Shown: piece by piece, positions 19,470-28,091 of the stretch | Numbering within the stretch: the first letter of the stretch is position 1 | Layout of the letters: each line of letters opens with the position of its first letter | Origin: CALOAD01 sp942491415 | Lineage (GTDB): Bacteria; Cyanobacteriota; Vampirovibrionia; Gastranaerophilales; CALOAD01 | NCBI GenBank assembly: GCA_942491415.1 | Contig: CALOAD010000020.1 | Location: 310,001 to 374,000 of the forward strand | Direction: 5' to 3' | DNA length: 64,000 nt | Position numbers and translations under genes: made by a program | The notes under the pieces: generated by a model | Told to the model about the DNA's origin: nothing | Seen by the model: only the letters and a program-made list of their open reading frames with translations | Database searches by the model: none

Positions 19470-20132
19470 TTATTCGTTAAAAGCTAAATGGTTAAAACAT
19501 TCTTTGTTTTGTTTCCAGAGTGTTTCATTATCAATATTGTCAGGAAGTTCTAAGGTAATGGTTTGGATATTTCTTTCAATACCTGCATATGTTCCAAAAG
19601 ATCCCGGTGTTGGATATCCAATATAATCTTGGACGGGATAACCATTCAGCAAGGATAATTTTCGGGCTAAATTTTTAGCGGGTCCGTCAAAATTCACTAT
19701 TTTATAAGGAGCATGAAGAGAGAAAATTATATGTGGAGAGTGGTTTTTTAATATTTGCATTAGAAAATTTGTTTCAATTTCGCTAGCAGCTTTATGACCT
19801 GAGTAAAAAGAATCTTTTTGTTCTGAAACTTCCCAATTTTTAGTGGGGAAATTTCTATTTAAATCTACTCCGTTTTTGTTGCCTCTGCTTTTCAGTTCTT
19901 TGCCATCGGGATTTAGGCAAGGCAAAAATAAAAGTTTATTTTTGATTTTTTTATCATTGTTTTTAATAGTATGTATAAATTTATTAATTAAAAACTCACC
20001 TTGAGGTTCATCACCATGAGTTACTCCTATAAATAGCACTGTTTTTACTTTTTCACAATAATAAGGCTCAACTTGTAGAAGCTGAACCTCATTATTATTA
20101 ATTGTTTTAATGCTGTCGACAATCTTTATCAT
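19470..20132 (-). CDS. M14-family zinc carboxypeptidase, MpaA-like
   Basis: This 220-aa protein has the M14 metallopeptidase layout. THGDEPQGE (zinc His and Glu) is near residues 39-47, NPDGKEL and DLNRNFP (substrate Arg) follow, then SLHAP (third zinc ligand) and LELP with the catalytic Glu near the end. It has no signal peptide, as in the murein-peptide amidase MpaA, which trims gamma-D-Glu-diaminopimelate peptides in the cytoplasm. Peptidoglycan recycling is the likely role, by family inference. It lies between tpiA and purA on the same strand. Confidence 0.8.
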   Translation of the reverse strand: MIKIVDSIKTINNNEVQLLQVEPYYCEKVKTVLFIGVTHGDEPQGEFLINKFIHTIKNNDKKIKNKLLFLPCLNPDGKELKSRGNKNGVDLNRNFPTKNWEVSEQKDSFYSGHKAASEIETNFLMQILKNHSPHIIFSLHAPYKIVNFDGPAKNLARKLSLLNGYPVQDYIGYPTPGSFGTYAGIERNIQTITLELPDNIDNETLWKQNKECFNHLAFNE

Positions 20133-20180
20133 ATTAAATATTTTAAGATATTTTAAAAATATTGTCTAATTATTATTATT

Positions 20181-20951
20181 TTACTTCATGCAACCTGTGA
20201 CAATGCCAACAAAACTATCGGCTTTAAGGCTTGCACCGCCTACTAAAGCTCCGTCAATATCGGATTGTGCCATTTGTTCTTTAATTGTTTCAGGCTTTAC
20301 ACTTCCACCGTAAAGGATTCTTACAGCGTCAGCAGCATTTTGACCAACTACATCAGCTACGACTTTTCTGATCATAGCAATTACTCGATTTGCTTCTTGT
20401 GAATCACAAGTTTTACCTGTGCCTATCGCCCAAATTGGTTCGTAAGCAATAACAGATTTTGTAATATCTTCTGCAGAAATACCTTCTAAAGCTTTTCTGA
20501 TTTGAGATTCTATGTGTGAGTCTGTAACGCCTTGCTCTCTTTGCTCAAGAGTTTCGCCACAGCAGATAATAGGAACAAGTCCTTTAGCTAAAATAGCTTT
20601 TGCTTTTTTGTTGATCATTTCATCGGTTTCGCTGAAATATTCTCTTCTTTCGCTGTGTCCGATTATTACATAGTCAACTTTCAATTCTTGAAGCATAGGT
20701 AGTGAAACTTCACCGGTGAAGGCTCCGTTATCTTCCCAATAGCAATTTTGAGCGCCAAGTTTAACTTTGCTGTCTTTTACAAGTTCACTTACAGAGCTTA
20801 ATGCTGTAAATACAGGGCAAACAACTGCTTCAGGCATTTCATCTTTTGAAACGTCCATTAATTTAACTTTAATATCTTCGACTAAAGATGTTGCTTCTTC
20901 AATAGTTTTGTTTAATTTCCAGTTGCCCGCAATGATTGGTTTTCTAGTCAT
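20181..20951 (-). CDS. tpiA: Triosephosphate isomerase
   Basis: TpiA interconverts dihydroxyacetone phosphate and glyceraldehyde-3-phosphate in glycolysis. The sequence shows AGNWKLNKT (catalytic Lys), IIGHSERREYF (catalytic His), AYEPIWAIGTGKT (catalytic Glu and loop 6) and LYGGSVKPE (phosphate site). The ATG at 20951 has GAGGG 7 bp upstream and gives 256 aa, the usual size; an upstream in-frame start is less likely. Confidence 0.97.
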   Translation of the reverse strand: MTRKPIIAGNWKLNKTIEEATSLVEDIKVKLMDVSKDEMPEAVVCPVFTALSSVSELVKDSKVKLGAQNCYWEDNGAFTGEVSLPMLQELKVDYVIIGHSERREYFSETDEMINKKAKAILAKGLVPIICCGETLEQREQGVTDSHIESQIRKALEGISAEDITKSVIAYEPIWAIGTGKTCDSQEANRVIAMIRKVVADVVGQNAADAVRILYGGSVKPETIKEQMAQSDIDGALVGGASLKADSFVGIVTGCMK

Positions 20952-21151
20952 CTTTGATCCCTCTTTCACTTTATTTACAAGCTAATATTATGAAAAAAAT
21001 GATTGAAAGGCAAGAAAGAGATATAAAAAACAACATCATTTTAAATTTACGGTTATTATCCGTCTCGGTTAGTTAAGATATTTTTAACCGCCTTTTGTTT
21101 AAAAAATATTTCAGCTTAAAACAACACCGTACTAAACTTAAGGAGGTTGTT

Positions 21152-21205
21152 TTGGGTTGCAAAAAAGTTGATAATTTTTTTGATTCATTAAAATTGGAGA
21201 TTTAA
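21152..21205 (+). CDS. Possible 17-codon leader ORF before the cysteine-rich gene
   Basis: A perfect AAGGAGG (21140-21146) sits 5 bp before a TTG that opens MGCKKVDNFFDSLKLEI and stops 1 bp before the next ATG. Such tight coupling suggests a translated leader, but a 17-codon ORF can arise by chance. The SD also lies in the right arm of an AAAACAAC/GTTGTTTT inverted repeat spanning about 21117-21153. Confidence 0.3.
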   Translation: MGCKKVDNFFDSLKLEI

Positions 21206-21206
21206 A

Positions 21207-21602
21207 ATGAAAAAACTATTATTAACTTTAGGCTTATTAGCTCTTTTTTCACAACCTGTATTTGCTGCACATTGTGCTACACATTGTGCTAACCCATGGT
21301 TAGAAATGGATATGCTACGCAGAGGTGTTAGTGTTCAATTGGCTGATGGAGTTACAACAGGTGCGGCATGTCCTTGTGCACCTCAATGCTGTACGTGTAA
21401 ACCTAAATGCGTTACGTGTAAACCTCAATGTTGTACGTGCAAACCTAAGTGCTGTACTTGCCCAGTAATGCCTGTACAACCAACAGGACAAGCATGTCCT
21501 ATCCAAATGCCTTGTTGTCCAGATCCTTGTTGTTGTCAACCTGTAATTACAGGTGAAGCAATGCCGGTTTGTGTTGAAGAACCAGTGAGAGGCTATTGGT
21601 AA
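21207..21602 (+). CDS. Exported cysteine-rich repeat protein
   Basis: The 131-aa product starts with a clear signal peptide (KK, a Leu-rich core, cleavage likely after VFA at residue 20). The mature part has 22 cysteines in about 110 residues. It includes a run of TCKPxC units (about residues 55-80), a PCCPDPCCCQP cluster and a Trp C-terminus. It has no known domain that I recognise. The Cys pairs could bind metal or crosslink the protein in the envelope; both are inference. It sits alone and converges on the hydrogenase operon with a shared terminator. Confidence 0.8.
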   Translation: MKKLLLTLGLLALFSQPVFAAHCATHCANPWLEMDMLRRGVSVQLADGVTTGAACPCAPQCCTCKPKCVTCKPQCCTCKPKCCTCPVMPVQPTGQACPIQMPCCPDPCCCQPVITGEAMPVCVEEPVRGYW

Positions 21603-21625
21603 ACTATAGTTAATAAGATAAAAAT

Positions 21626-21659
21626 AAAAGAGGCGTTAGATTATTCTAACGCCTCTTTT
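21626..21659. terminator. Bidirectional terminator between the Cys-rich gene and hydA
   Basis: A 15-bp perfect stem (AAAAGAGGCGTTAGA and its complement) with a TTAT loop, ending in TTTT on + and preceded by AAAA. It serves both converging genes. Confidence 0.88.
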
Positions 21660-21671
21660 GTCTTATGTTTT

Positions 21672-23420
21672 TTAAAATCCAAGTCTTTTTCTATATCTGG
21701 TATGTAAGTATTTATGGGCTTTTTCTCCATAAGGTTCTTCCAGGAATTCATCATAAAGTTTTTTTATTTCAGGATTATGATGCGATTCACGAAGTTCCTT
21801 AGTTTTGTCTATTTCATAAATAGCTTTCATTCTAGCCAGGAGCTTTTCTTGCTCTTTAATTCTGGGCTGCCCACCGCCACCGATACAACCTCCGGGACAT
21901 GACATAACTTCAATGAAATCATAGTGAAGTTCCTTGCATAAAAGTTTATCTAAAAGATCTCGGGCATTGCCTAGAGAATTGACGACGGCAATTTTTAGTT
22001 TAATCCCGTTGATTTCCAATTCGCCTTCTTTTACGCCTTCTAATCCTCGAACAAACTTGAATTCGATATCTTCTAATTCTTTATTTGTTATTAAGTAATG
22101 AGCTGTTCTTAGGGCTGCTTCCATAACTCCGCCTGATGATGCGAAAATATTACCTGCTCCGGTTGATTCCGCTAAAGGTGAATCAAATTCTGCATCTTCA
22201 AGGGTTCCAAAATCTAAGCCGGTTATTTTTATGAGCCTGGCGAGTTCTCTTGTTGTCAAAACAGCATCAACATCCGAAATTTTCTCTTGCGACATTTCCG
22301 GTCTGTTTCCTTCTGATTTTTTAGCAGTACAAGGCATTATTGAAATAGAGAATATGTTTTTAGGGTCAATATTAGCTTTTTGAGCATAATAAGACTTTAT
22401 CAAAGCTCCCAGCATTTGTTGTGGCGATTTACAAGTTGATAGGTTTGGAATAAATTCAGGATAGAATGTTTCAACAAATTTAACCCAACCGGGAGAGCAG
22501 GATGTGAACATTGGCAATTTACCGTTGTGTTGAACACGGTGTAAAAATTCCGAAGCTTCTTCCATTATTGTTAAATCGGCTGATAATGAAGTATCAAAAA
22601 CTTTATCAATGCCTACTTCTTTTAAAGCTCTAACCATCTTGCCCGTTGAAATTTTACCAACCTCGTAACCTAAAGCTTCCGCAAGAGAAACTCTTATTGT
22701 TGGTGCAGTTTGCACTATTGTGACTTTTTCAGGATCAAAAATGGCATCCATCACTTTTTGGATATGACTTTTTTCTCTTAGTGCACCTGTTGGACAAACG
22801 GCAGTACACTGTCCGCAATTTACACAAACAGATTCATCTAGAGGAACATCAAAAGCAGAAGCAATTTTTGATTCAAACCCTCTGTTTACAGTTCCTATCG
22901 CCCAAACTTTTTGAACATCATCCCCACAGGCTCTTACGCAACGTCCGCAAAGGATACATTTATCAAGATCACGAACTATAGAGTCAGAAGAAGTGTCTAA
23001 TACAGCCTCTCTGCGTTTCCCTTTGTATCGAACCTCTGTTATATTATATTCTTCAGCAAGATCCTGAAGTTCACAATTTTGATTTCTTTCGCATTCAAGA
23101 CAAACCATTGGATGATTGGCTATGATCAATTCAAGTATAGTTTTTCTTGCATTATAAACTCGTTCAGAATGAGTTTTAACAACTAATCCTTCTGACACCG
23201 GGTGTGTACAAGACGCAACAAGCCTTTGACACCCTTCAACTTCAACAACACACATTCGACAAGCCCCTGAATTTGAGAGCATTGGGTGATGGCATAAAGT
23301 TGGAATTCTAATGCCTGAGCGTTTTGCGGCATCTAAAATCGTATCATCTTTTTTAGCTAAAATTTCGTGTCCGTTTATTTGTATTTTTACTTGTGTTTTT
23401 TCCATAATATTTTTACTCAT
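21672..23420 (-). CDS. hydA: NADH-dependent [FeFe]-hydrogenase, catalytic subunit
   Basis: The 582-aa catalytic subunit produces H2 while helping reoxidise NADH, in the cytoplasm. Domains in order: a 2Fe-2S domain with CRMC (1-80); a His-Cys 4Fe-4S site HPMVCLECERNQNC (103-116); two 4Fe-4S motifs CILCGRC (155-161) and CVNCGQC (199-205); and the H-cluster domain with TSCSPGW (306-312), MPCTAKK (362-368) and CPGGCIGGGGQP (508-519). AGGAGG precedes the ATG by 5 bp. The start overlaps the hydB stop by 8 bp. It is the last gene of hydC-hydB-hydA. Confidence 0.93.
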   Translation of the reverse strand: MSKNIMEKTQVKIQINGHEILAKKDDTILDAAKRSGIRIPTLCHHPMLSNSGACRMCVVEVEGCQRLVASCTHPVSEGLVVKTHSERVYNARKTILELIIANHPMVCLECERNQNCELQDLAEEYNITEVRYKGKRREAVLDTSSDSIVRDLDKCILCGRCVRACGDDVQKVWAIGTVNRGFESKIASAFDVPLDESVCVNCGQCTAVCPTGALREKSHIQKVMDAIFDPEKVTIVQTAPTIRVSLAEALGYEVGKISTGKMVRALKEVGIDKVFDTSLSADLTIMEEASEFLHRVQHNGKLPMFTSCSPGWVKFVETFYPEFIPNLSTCKSPQQMLGALIKSYYAQKANIDPKNIFSISIMPCTAKKSEGNRPEMSQEKISDVDAVLTTRELARLIKITGLDFGTLEDAEFDSPLAESTGAGNIFASSGGVMEAALRTAHYLITNKELEDIEFKFVRGLEGVKEGELEINGIKLKIAVVNSLGNARDLLDKLLCKELHYDFIEVMSCPGGCIGGGGQPRIKEQEKLLARMKAIYEIDKTKELRESHHNPEIKKLYDEFLEEPYGEKAHKYLHTRYRKRLGF

Positions 23421-25101
23421 CCTTACCTCCTGTCAAACTTTTACATGCTCCTGACGGGCATCTTTCTTGTTCAACGTGGGCTTTGTACTCATCTTCAAAA
23501 TATTTAAGAGTGCTGATAACAGGGTTAGGAGCTGTTTGACCTAACCCGCACAAAGAAGTGTCTTTTATCACTTGTGCAAGGTTTTCAAGATGTTTAAACC
23601 CATATTCTCTTAATTCTGCTTCTTCTTTTGATAATAATTCTTTTTTTGTTGTAATTCTTTCAAAAATTTCAAGCATTCGAGTTGTACCTTCTCTGCAGGG
23701 GGTGCACTTGCCGCAAGATTCAGAAGCCATAAAGCCCAAGAAAAACTTAGCAACGTCTACCATGCAGGATGATTCATCCATTACAACAAGACCTCCCGAT
23801 CCCATCATAGCGCCGGCTTGTCGTAATGAATCATAGTCAATCGGTATATCTAATAAATGTTCAGGGATGCAACCTCCTGAAGGTCCGCCTATTTGAACGG
23901 CTTTTAATTTTTTATCATCCAAAACACCGCCACCAATGTCATAAACTATTTCTCTTAAAGTTACACCCATTGGTACTTCAACAAGTCCTGGTTTTTTAAC
24001 TTTACCTGTTAATGCAAATATTTTTGTCCCTTTAGAGCCTGTTGTACCGATATTTGAATACCATTCACTTCCTTTTCGTAATATTAAGGGTACATTTGCA
24101 AGTGTTTCAACATTATTAATACAAGAAGGCTCATCAAATAAACCTTTTTGCACAGGGAATGGAGGTCTTGGTTTTGGAGTTCCTCTTTTACCTTCTATTG
24201 AGGCAATTAAAGAAGTTTCTTCTCCGCAAACGAAAGCTCCTGCACCTTTTTTGATTTTAATTTCAAAATTAAAACCACTATTTTGAATATTATCACCTGT
24301 GAAATTCTTTTCTTTTGCTATAATTAGGGCTTTTTGCAGTCTTTCTATAGCAAGAGGGTACTCTGCTCTGATATAGATATAGCCTTTATTTGCACCAATT
24401 GCATATGCTGCGATTGTGAGTCCTTCAATTAAGGCAAAAGGATCGCTTTCTATTATACTTCGATCCATAAAAGCACCAGGATCGCCTTCATCCGCATTAC
24501 AAATCATATATTTTTCATCAGAATTTTGGTTGTGAGCTAGTTCCCATTTTAAACCTGTTGGGAATCCTGCTCCACCTCTGCCTTTTAGTCCTGATTCTTT
24601 AATTGTGTTTATTACTTCAACAGGTTTTATGCTTAAAGCTTTTTTTAGTCCGTTAAAACCTTCTGCTTTTAGGTAATCATCGATTGACTCGGGGTCGATA
24701 TGACCGCAGTTTTTAAGGACTAATTTTCTTTGTTTTTTATTAAAATTAACTTCGGCAATATTTTTTAAGTTTTTAACTTGTTCATTATCATAATCTTTAA
24801 ATGTTTCGTATTTGCCGAGCAGCCATTCGTTATCGTAGTTATTTTCGATTAATACTTGCGTGATCAGTGCTTTGATATTATCAGGGGTTATAAAGCCATA
24901 AGAAATTTTGGGTAAGTCAATTTTTTCAATATCAACTATAACCTCTTCACTGCACATTCCAACGCAGCCTGTTTTTATAACTTCTGCTTGTATATTATAT
25001 TCATCCAGAGTCTTTAAAAGTTGCTCATATACTTCTTGAGCTCCTGCGGCAAGTGCGCAAGTACCCATTCCGATGTGTATTTTTATGTTTTGATTATTCA
25101 T
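23413..25101 (-). CDS. hydB: Hydrogenase NADH-binding flavoprotein subunit (NuoF-like)
   Basis: HydB is the FMN and NAD(H) site of the trimeric hydrogenase. An N-terminal thioredoxin-like ferredoxin domain with CALAAG and CVGMC is followed by the NuoF core with GRGGAGFPTGLKW (NADH/FMN). The 4Fe-4S site ESCGKCTPCREGT lies near 470. The C-terminal extension is short and carries CPSGAC. I use the ATG at 25101, with GGTGG as SD, because the upstream GTG lies inside that SD. The stop is 16 bp before hydC's partner arrangement, consistent with one leftward operon. Confidence 0.92.
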   Translation of the reverse strand: MNNQNIKIHIGMGTCALAAGAQEVYEQLLKTLDEYNIQAEVIKTGCVGMCSEEVIVDIEKIDLPKISYGFITPDNIKALITQVLIENNYDNEWLLGKYETFKDYDNEQVKNLKNIAEVNFNKKQRKLVLKNCGHIDPESIDDYLKAEGFNGLKKALSIKPVEVINTIKESGLKGRGGAGFPTGLKWELAHNQNSDEKYMICNADEGDPGAFMDRSIIESDPFALIEGLTIAAYAIGANKGYIYIRAEYPLAIERLQKALIIAKEKNFTGDNIQNSGFNFEIKIKKGAGAFVCGEETSLIASIEGKRGTPKPRPPFPVQKGLFDEPSCINNVETLANVPLILRKGSEWYSNIGTTGSKGTKIFALTGKVKKPGLVEVPMGVTLREIVYDIGGGVLDDKKLKAVQIGGPSGGCIPEHLLDIPIDYDSLRQAGAMMGSGGLVVMDESSCMVDVAKFFLGFMASESCGKCTPCREGTTRMLEIFERITTKKELLSKEEAELREYGFKHLENLAQVIKDTSLCGLGQTAPNPVISTLKYFEDEYKAHVEQERCPSGACKSLTGGKDE

Positions 25102-25117
25102 AATTACCACCTGTTTT

Positions 25118-25633
25118 TTAACTGTGTTCTTTTCTAAAATCTTCGATAAGAGGTTCGACTCTATCTGTTGTCATTTTGCCGTAAAATTTATTGTCAATTA
25201 CTATTAACGGGGCAATAGAGCAAGCTCCTATACACATGACTTCTTCCAGTGTGAAAAACCCGTCTTCAGTTGATTGTCCTGCTTCAACGTTTAAAACTTC
25301 TTTGAGTTTTTCGAGTATTTCTTTTGAACCTTTTACATGACATGCTGTTCCTCTACATACTTGTATCAAGTACTTTCCGGGTGGTTTAAGACGGAATTGA
25401 TTGTAAAAAGTTGCAACGCCGTAAACTTTGCTGGGTGCTGTGTTTGTGTACTTTGCAGCTTGAAAAAGATTGTCTTTGCTTAGATATCCAAATTTATCTT
25501 GAATATCTTGCAAAATGGCAATTAATGATTCACCGGCTCCTACTTGATATTTAGATAAAAGCTCAAGCATTTCTTCAGAGAATATTTTTTTGTTTTTCTC
25601 TAGGATGCTGCAATTACAAGACTTTTTGTCCAT
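25118..25633 (-). CDS. hydC: Hydrogenase 2Fe-2S subunit (NuoE-like)
   Basis: This 171-aa NuoE-type protein has a helical N-terminal part and a thioredoxin-like 2Fe-2S domain. Four cysteines are visible in CRGTACHVKG (two) and EEVMCIGAC (two). It passes electrons between the flavoprotein and the other clusters. It is the first gene of the leftward operon, with SD AGGAGG upstream and 16 bp before hydB. Together the three genes match the NADH-linked or electron-bifurcating hydrogenase architecture; which mode applies cannot be decided from sequence. Confidence 0.93.
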   Translation of the reverse strand: MDKKSCNCSILEKNKKIFSEEMLELLSKYQVGAGESLIAILQDIQDKFGYLSKDNLFQAAKYTNTAPSKVYGVATFYNQFRLKPPGKYLIQVCRGTACHVKGSKEILEKLKEVLNVEAGQSTEDGFFTLEEVMCIGACSIAPLIVIDNKFYGKMTTDRVEPLIEDFRKEHS

Positions 25634-25736
25634 TTTTGCCTCCTGTAATTCAAAAAGTTACATAAATAATTTTTTATAAGTTACGTTTAAAGAACTATAT
25701 ATATATAATAATCCAACTTAAAAAAATTGTAAAACA

Positions 25737-25774
25737 AAAAATACCAAAATGGTAAAATCATTTTGGTATTTTTC
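25737..25774 (-). terminator. Terminator of the sigma/CpxP-like operon
   Basis: A 15-bp stem (AAAAATACCAAAATG and its complement) with a 7-nt loop lies 25 bp past the stop at 25799. Read leftward it ends in TTTTT. Confidence 0.85.
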
Positions 25775-25798
25775 TTGTAATGCCGTTGTGTAGTCTTT

Positions 25799-26221
25799 TT
25801 ATGAATCACTTCTTCGTTTATGACGAGAATGCCTTCTTTGTTTTTTTTGTTCTTTTATTTTTTGAAACTGAGATTTTTGCTCCGGGTTTAATATACTTTC
25901 AAATTCTTTCATGTGTTTTTCTTGTATAGTTCTGATTTTTTTTCTTAAAGCTTTAATTTCTGTTTTTAAAGGTTTTATTTCTTTACGATGCTTTTCTCTT
26001 AATGCTTTGGATTTTGCTTTTTGTTCTTCTGTTAAGTTTAGTTGTTTTGCCATTTTTTTTCTTTGAGCATCACGTTTTTTTTTGAATTTTTTGTAATTAA
26101 ATTCTTGTTTGTGATTTTTTTCTTGTAAAAAATCACAGTCGGAATTTTCTTCTGCTAAAATTGGTGATGCGGAAAATGTCAAAATTGACAACAATAAAGC
26201 GGATAAAAAAATTTTTTTCAT
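25799..26221 (-). CDS. Periplasmic CpxP/Spy-like (LTxxQ-type) protein
   Basis: The 140-aa protein has a signal peptide (about residues 1-23, ending ILA). A highly charged all-helical mature part follows, with LNLTEEQKAKSKALREKHRK around 58-77 and a second, looser ILNPEQKSQF repeat near 112. These are the paired LTxxQ-type signatures of CpxP/Spy/heavy-metal-sensor proteins. It is probably a periplasmic chaperone or stress sensor. It is co-transcribed after the anti-sigma and sigma genes (17-bp gap), so it may feed back on them or be their target. Confidence 0.75.
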   Translation of the reverse strand: MKKIFLSALLLSILTFSASPILAEENSDCDFLQEKNHKQEFNYKKFKKKRDAQRKKMAKQLNLTEEQKAKSKALREKHRKEIKPLKTEIKALRKKIRTIQEKHMKEFESILNPEQKSQFQKIKEQKKQRRHSRHKRRSDS

Positions 26222-26238
26222 AGGTTTTTCTCCTTTAA

Positions 26239-26751
26239 TTAAATAAGTTCACTAAGTTCTTCTTTTAAAGCTTTACGAGCGTTAAAAAGTCTTGATTTAA
26301 CAGTGCCTACAGGGCAGTTTAATTTTTGAGATATATCTTCACATGAAAGCTCTTTTATGTCATACAAAATGATTACTTCTTTTAGTTTTGGCTTTAATTT
26401 GTTTATTTTTGAGAAAATAAACTTTTGCCTTTCTTTTGTTTGAATTTTTTCATCAATACTTATCGAAGAGTCTTTTATGTTATGTAAAGCATTATCATTC
26501 TCCAATATTTGATCTTTGTGTTTTTTGTTTTTTTTCAAATGGTCTTTGCAGGTGTTTACGGTTATAGTTCTCATCCAAGCCCATAATGCATCTTTTGTTT
26601 TTAATTTGTGGATATTTTGCCAGCTTTTTATGTATACATTTTGAGCAATATCATCGGATTCAATAGCTGAATTAGAGAATTTGTTGATAATTCCATAAAT
26701 TTTGCTATTGTATCTTTTTAAGATAAATTTAAAATCTTTATTGCTTTGCAT
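26239..26751 (-). CDS. ECF-type RNA polymerase sigma factor
   Basis: The 170-aa protein has sigma-70 region 2 (residues about 10-80, with DDIAQNVYIKSWQ and AWMRTITVNTCKDHLKK). After a linker comes region 4 (about 115-165, with LPK-like LKPKLKEVIILYDIKELSCE and a PVGTVKSRLFNARKAL helix-turn-helix). Regions 1 and 3 are absent, as in ECF sigma factors. It is encoded 6 bp after the putative anti-sigma gene and before the CpxP-like gene, so it likely directs an envelope-stress or metal response. Confidence 0.9.
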   Translation of the reverse strand: MQSNKDFKFILKRYNSKIYGIINKFSNSAIESDDIAQNVYIKSWQNIHKLKTKDALWAWMRTITVNTCKDHLKKNKKHKDQILENDNALHNIKDSSISIDEKIQTKERQKFIFSKINKLKPKLKEVIILYDIKELSCEDISQKLNCPVGTVKSRLFNARKALKEELSELI

Positions 26752-26757
26752 CGATAA

Positions 26758-27099
26758 TCACTCTATTAATAATAATCCGTAATCATCAACAGGAAGATCC
26801 ATCTGAGTGATTGGAGAATTTTCTATCATTGAGATAAGTTCTTCTTGAGGTGAAGTAAAAAGTAAGTTAATTGAAAAAGTAGCTAAAAATAAGCAAGCTA
26901 TAGCTGCGGCATATTTTATTGATAAAGATTTTTTTTCGGACTTGATAAAAAGAGGCTTTGTTTCTTTTACGAGGCTTGCAACTTTTTCCATTTCTTGATG
27001 TTGTTTTTTGCAATCAGAACAATGCTCCAGATGTTTTAATAAATCTTGTTCGCTCTCAAAAATAAATAATTGTTGATATTTTTCGCATTTATTTTTCAT
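26758..27099 (-). CDS. Putative membrane anti-sigma factor with zinc-finger-like motif
   Basis: The 113-aa protein carries HLEHCSDC (an HxxxCxxC pattern) at about residues 21-28, as in ZAS-type anti-sigma factors. One membrane segment lies at about 64-84 (AAAIACLFLATFSINLLF), followed by a short outer tail. The N-terminal half would hold the ECF sigma factor at the membrane; the gene order, anti-sigma then sigma, supports that. No further domain is visible. The family assignment rests on the motif plus context. Confidence 0.75.
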   Translation of the reverse strand: MKNKCEKYQQLFIFESEQDLLKHLEHCSDCKKQHQEMEKVASLVKETKPLFIKSEKKSLSIKYAAAIACLFLATFSINLLFTSPQEELISMIENSPITQMDLPVDDYGLLLIE

Positions 27100-27179
27100 T
27101 ATAAAAAACCTTATGATTTTTTGTTTTTGAATAATTCATAAGTAAGGACTTAGTCTTTGAGTTAAAAGTTCATTTTTTA

Positions 27180-27770
27180 TTAAAATTGGCTCTCTACAAG
27201 TTCACAAATAATATGACTTATCGTTATATGTGCGTTTTGTATTATAGGAGTGTTTTGGCTGTCTATAGTTATTGTAATGTCAGATTTTTTAGCCATTTCC
27301 CCGCCTGTTTCTCCGGTTAATGAGACTACTTTTAAACCTCTTTGTTTGGCTAAATCAATAGCTTCGAGAATATTTTTGGAATTTCCGCTGGTTGAAATAC
27401 CCCAAAAGACATCACCCTCTTGTCCAAAAGCATCTACACCTCTTTTAAAAGTATCATCGTATCCAAAATCGTTAGCTATAGCTGTTATAGATGATGTATT
27501 TGTGTTTAAAGCTATTGCGGGAAGTCCTTTTCTGTTGATTTTATAAAATTTACCAACCATTTCTGCGGCTATATGTTGTGCATCTGCTGCACTTCCACCA
27601 TTACCACAGATTAAAAGTTTTTTATCGTTCTTAAAAGCGTTTATTAGCAAGTTAGAAACTTCTTCAATCTTTGTTATTTGGCTTTTTGCATTGCTAATTG
27701 CTGCTATAGTTTCTTCAATTCTTTTAGTGCATTGATTGTTAAAGTTTTTTATATCTAAATTAACTTGCAT
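27180..27770 (-). CDS. gmhA: Phosphoheptose (sedoheptulose-7-phosphate) isomerase
   Basis: The 196-aa SIS-domain protein shows ICGNGGSAADAQHIAAEMVGKF, which is diagnostic of GmhA, with sugar-phosphate contacts in STSGNSKN and the C-terminal H-x(2)-CE helix. GmhA makes D-glycero-D-manno-heptose-7-phosphate for lipopolysaccharide core or another surface glycan. That is consistent with a two-membrane envelope. No other heptose genes are adjacent. Confidence 0.93.
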   Translation of the reverse strand: MQVNLDIKNFNNQCTKRIEETIAAISNAKSQITKIEEVSNLLINAFKNDKKLLICGNGGSAADAQHIAAEMVGKFYKINRKGLPAIALNTNTSSITAIANDFGYDDTFKRGVDAFGQEGDVFWGISTSGNSKNILEAIDLAKQRGLKVVSLTGETGGEMAKKSDITITIDSQNTPIIQNAHITISHIICELVESQF

Positions 27771-27935
27771 TTGTATTCCTCAACAGTTATTTATGTCTAG
27801 TTTGTTACATAAAAAATAATATCATTATAATTTTATAGCCACAAGAAAAAGAAAAGTTACCATTGTTAAAGGTGCGAAAACTACAATGATAGTAGTCTTT
27901 TTGCGTTTATTTGATAAAAGATTTTTATAAAATAA

Positions 27936-27964
27936 CAAAAAAAACTAGCACTTCAAAGTGCTAG
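27936..27964 (-). terminator. Terminator after the YkgJ-like pair
   Basis: The stem CTAGCACT with its complement and a TCAA loop is followed, leftward, by eight T. It lies in the 321-bp gap 27771-28091. A second, looser inverted repeat (GGTATTTTC/GAAAATACC) lies at about 27978-28013. I see no gene in this gap. Confidence 0.85.
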
Positions 27965-28091
27965 CCTAAAGCTGGATAAGGGTATTTTCATTTCTTATAA
28001 TAAACGAAAATACCACGGAAGAAATTAACATATTTTCCGTTTTACTTTATTTACAAATTTTAATATTTTTTGAATGTGTTATTGTCAGTTT

